Positions 62,962 through 64,000 of a DNA stretch of 64,000 nt are shown piece by piece. The stretch comes from Hoeflea prorocentri. Its GTDB lineage: Bacteria > Pseudomonadota > Alphaproteobacteria > Rhizobiales > Rhizobiaceae. Position numbers and translations under genes: made by a program. The stretch lies in NCBI RefSeq assembly GCF_027944115.1, contig NZ_JAPJZI010000001.1, forward strand, positions 930,001 through 994,000, in the 5' to 3' direction. The first letter of the stretch is position 1, and each line of letters begins with the position of its first letter. The notes beneath the pieces are model-generated. The model saw only the letters and a program-made list of their open reading frames with translations. It had not been told where the DNA came from and did not search any database.

Positions 62962-63113
62962 GTTCAGGCTCCTTCCAGAATTCCCGGCGTTCATCGAAAC
63001 AACCGGTTGGCTCAAAGAAGGTCGCGACCCTTGATATTGACTATGGGGTTTTTATTTGGTTCAATCAAACAAATAGTAATCATCCTTTCATTCAGAAAAA
63101 TTGAACGATAGCC

Positions 63114-64000
63114 ATGAACGCTCCTTTGAATCATCCCGCGCCGCTTTTGGAACTGGATATCCTGCGCACCTTCGTGGCGATTGCCGATACGGGCAGTTTC
63201 ACAGCAGCTGCCTCCATCGTCTTTCGCACGCCCTCAGCGGTTTCCATGCAGATCAAGAAGCTCGAGGAGTTGCTGGGGCGGCCGGTCTTTGCGCGTGATG
63301 CCAGATCGGTCTCGTTAACGAATGACGGTGTGGTTCTTCTCGGCTATGCCCGGCGTCTTTTGTCGCTTAACCGTGAAGCGGTTTCACAGTTCGTTTCGCC
63401 GGACATTTCCGGCGTCGTGCGTCTTGGCTCACCTGATGACGTGGGCGAGCGCATGCTGCCGAGCGTGTTGACGCGGTTCGCCAAGACGCATCCGTCCATA
63501 GCGGTTGATGTCGTCATTGACATGAGTTCCAATCTTATCAAACGCATGGAGGAGCGGCGGCTCGATATAACCCTTTTGACCTGTTCGACCGGCAATGTGC
63601 CGCAGGGGGGAGAGGTTCTGCTGACGGAACAGCTCGTGTGGGCCGGTGCGAAGGGTGGCAGCGCGCATCTGTGTTCGCCGCTGCCGGTTTCGCTTTGGGA
63701 AGAAGGCTGTGCCTGGCGGGCGGGGGCGGTCGACGGGCTGAACGAGCGCGGCACCAAATACCGTGTTGCCTATATGAGCGCCCATACCGCCGGTCAGCGA
63801 GCGGCCATCATGTCTGATCTTGCCATCGCACCTTTGCCGAAATCCTTTGTCGGTGACGATCTGGTCGTTTTGGGCGAGGAAGACGGTCTGCCGCCCATCG
63901 GTTCCTATTCGCTCGGCATGATCGTGAAAAACGATGCGGAACCGCCGGTTGCGGCTGCCGCCGATCATATCCGCGCCGCCTTCGCGACATTGAACGAAAC
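63114..64000 (+). CDS. LysR-family transcriptional regulator (truncated at window end)
   Basis: At least 295 residues, near the usual full LysR length, running off the window end. The N-terminal HTH is ELDILRTFVAIADTGSFTAA followed by ASIVFRTPSAVSMQIKKLEELLG. The C-terminal effector domain starts around 90 with GVVRLGSPDDVGERMLPSVL and contains MSSNLIKRMEERRLDITLLT. Starts at the ATG 63114, divergent from the DUF1127 gene across about 150 bases. The target is unknown; it is not next to its likely targets within the window. Confidence 0.92.
   Translation, partial: MNAPLNHPAPLLELDILRTFVAIADTGSFTAAASIVFRTPSAVSMQIKKLEELLGRPVFARDARSVSLTNDGVVLLGYARRLLSLNREAVSQFVSPDISGVVRLGSPDDVGERMLPSVLTRFAKTHPSIAVDVVIDMSSNLIKRMEERRLDITLLTCSTGNVPQGGEVLLTEQLVWAGAKGGSAHLCSPLPVSLWEEGCAWRAGAVDGLNERGTKYRVAYMSAHTAGQRAAIMSDLAIAPLPKSFVGDDLVVLGEEDGLPPIGSYSLGMIVKNDAEPPVAAAADHIRAAFATLNE

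Overview
The window reads as a chromosomal segment of an alphaproteobacterium of the order Hyphomicrobiales (Rhizobiales), probably near Phyllobacteriaceae/Rhizobiaceae. This rests on family content: BA14K, IalB-like and several Omp25-like envelope proteins, a DUF1127 protein, a tetR gene immediately before ilvC, a DprE1/UbiA lipid-linked sugar cluster and an MmgR-like small RNA. GC looks moderately high throughout. I see no insertion sequence, prophage, integrase or CRISPR array. Genes are densely packed, with many 4-base ATGA stop/start overlaps.

Layout. 1-12.7 kb: branched-chain amino-acid synthesis (ilvB, ilvH, later tetR-ilvC) interrupted by a DMT exporter, a LysE exporter, a cobalt-type nitrile hydratase operon, a thioesterase, a RecD/Dda-like helicase, pdxJ and a GST, ending with an Omp25-like barrel. 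12.7-19.3 kb: two glycosyltransferases (one STELLO/DUF288-like) divergent from a cobalamin riboswitch that leads DUF1636 and an incomplete (no ATPase) nickel/peptide-type ABC importer, then BA14K. 19.5-27.6 kb: nuclease/phosphatase, PhzF, tRNA-Lys(CUU), a membrane glycosylation operon (GT2, GtrA, methyltransferase, polytopic protein) and an SLC13 transporter. 27.8-35.3 kb: PPK2 and an envelope cluster (tandem-barrel OMP, duplicated glycine-zipper lipoproteins, IalB-like protein, two paralogous Omp25-like genes), ending in an ArsR/SRPBCC pair with a striking tandem operator.

35.8-48.6 kb is one functional unit: an acyl-CoA ligase, a complete Liv-type ABC importer, a TetR regulator, isovaleryl-CoA dehydrogenase and both subunits of methylcrotonyl-CoA carboxylase. 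A shared element of about 26 bp overlaps the -10 region of both promoters (before the ligase and before tetR), so the two halves probably form one TetR regulon for uptake, activation and oxidation of a branched short-chain acid.

48.6-64 kb: a candidate MmgR/alpha-r8 small RNA, a DUF924 protein, a large MscS channel, then a compact operon closed by a terminator: HAD-UbiA fusion, DprE1-like oxidase, small DMT flippase-like protein, SDR and class III aminotransferase. This resembles the mycobacterial polyprenyl-phosphate-arabinose route with an added aminotransferase and is the best candidate here for an undescribed surface-sugar pathway. The end holds a dimethylglycine-dehydrogenase-like flavoprotein with a perfect inverted repeat upstream, a GlxA/GbdR-like regulator, a DUF1127 protein and a LysR gene cut by the window edge.
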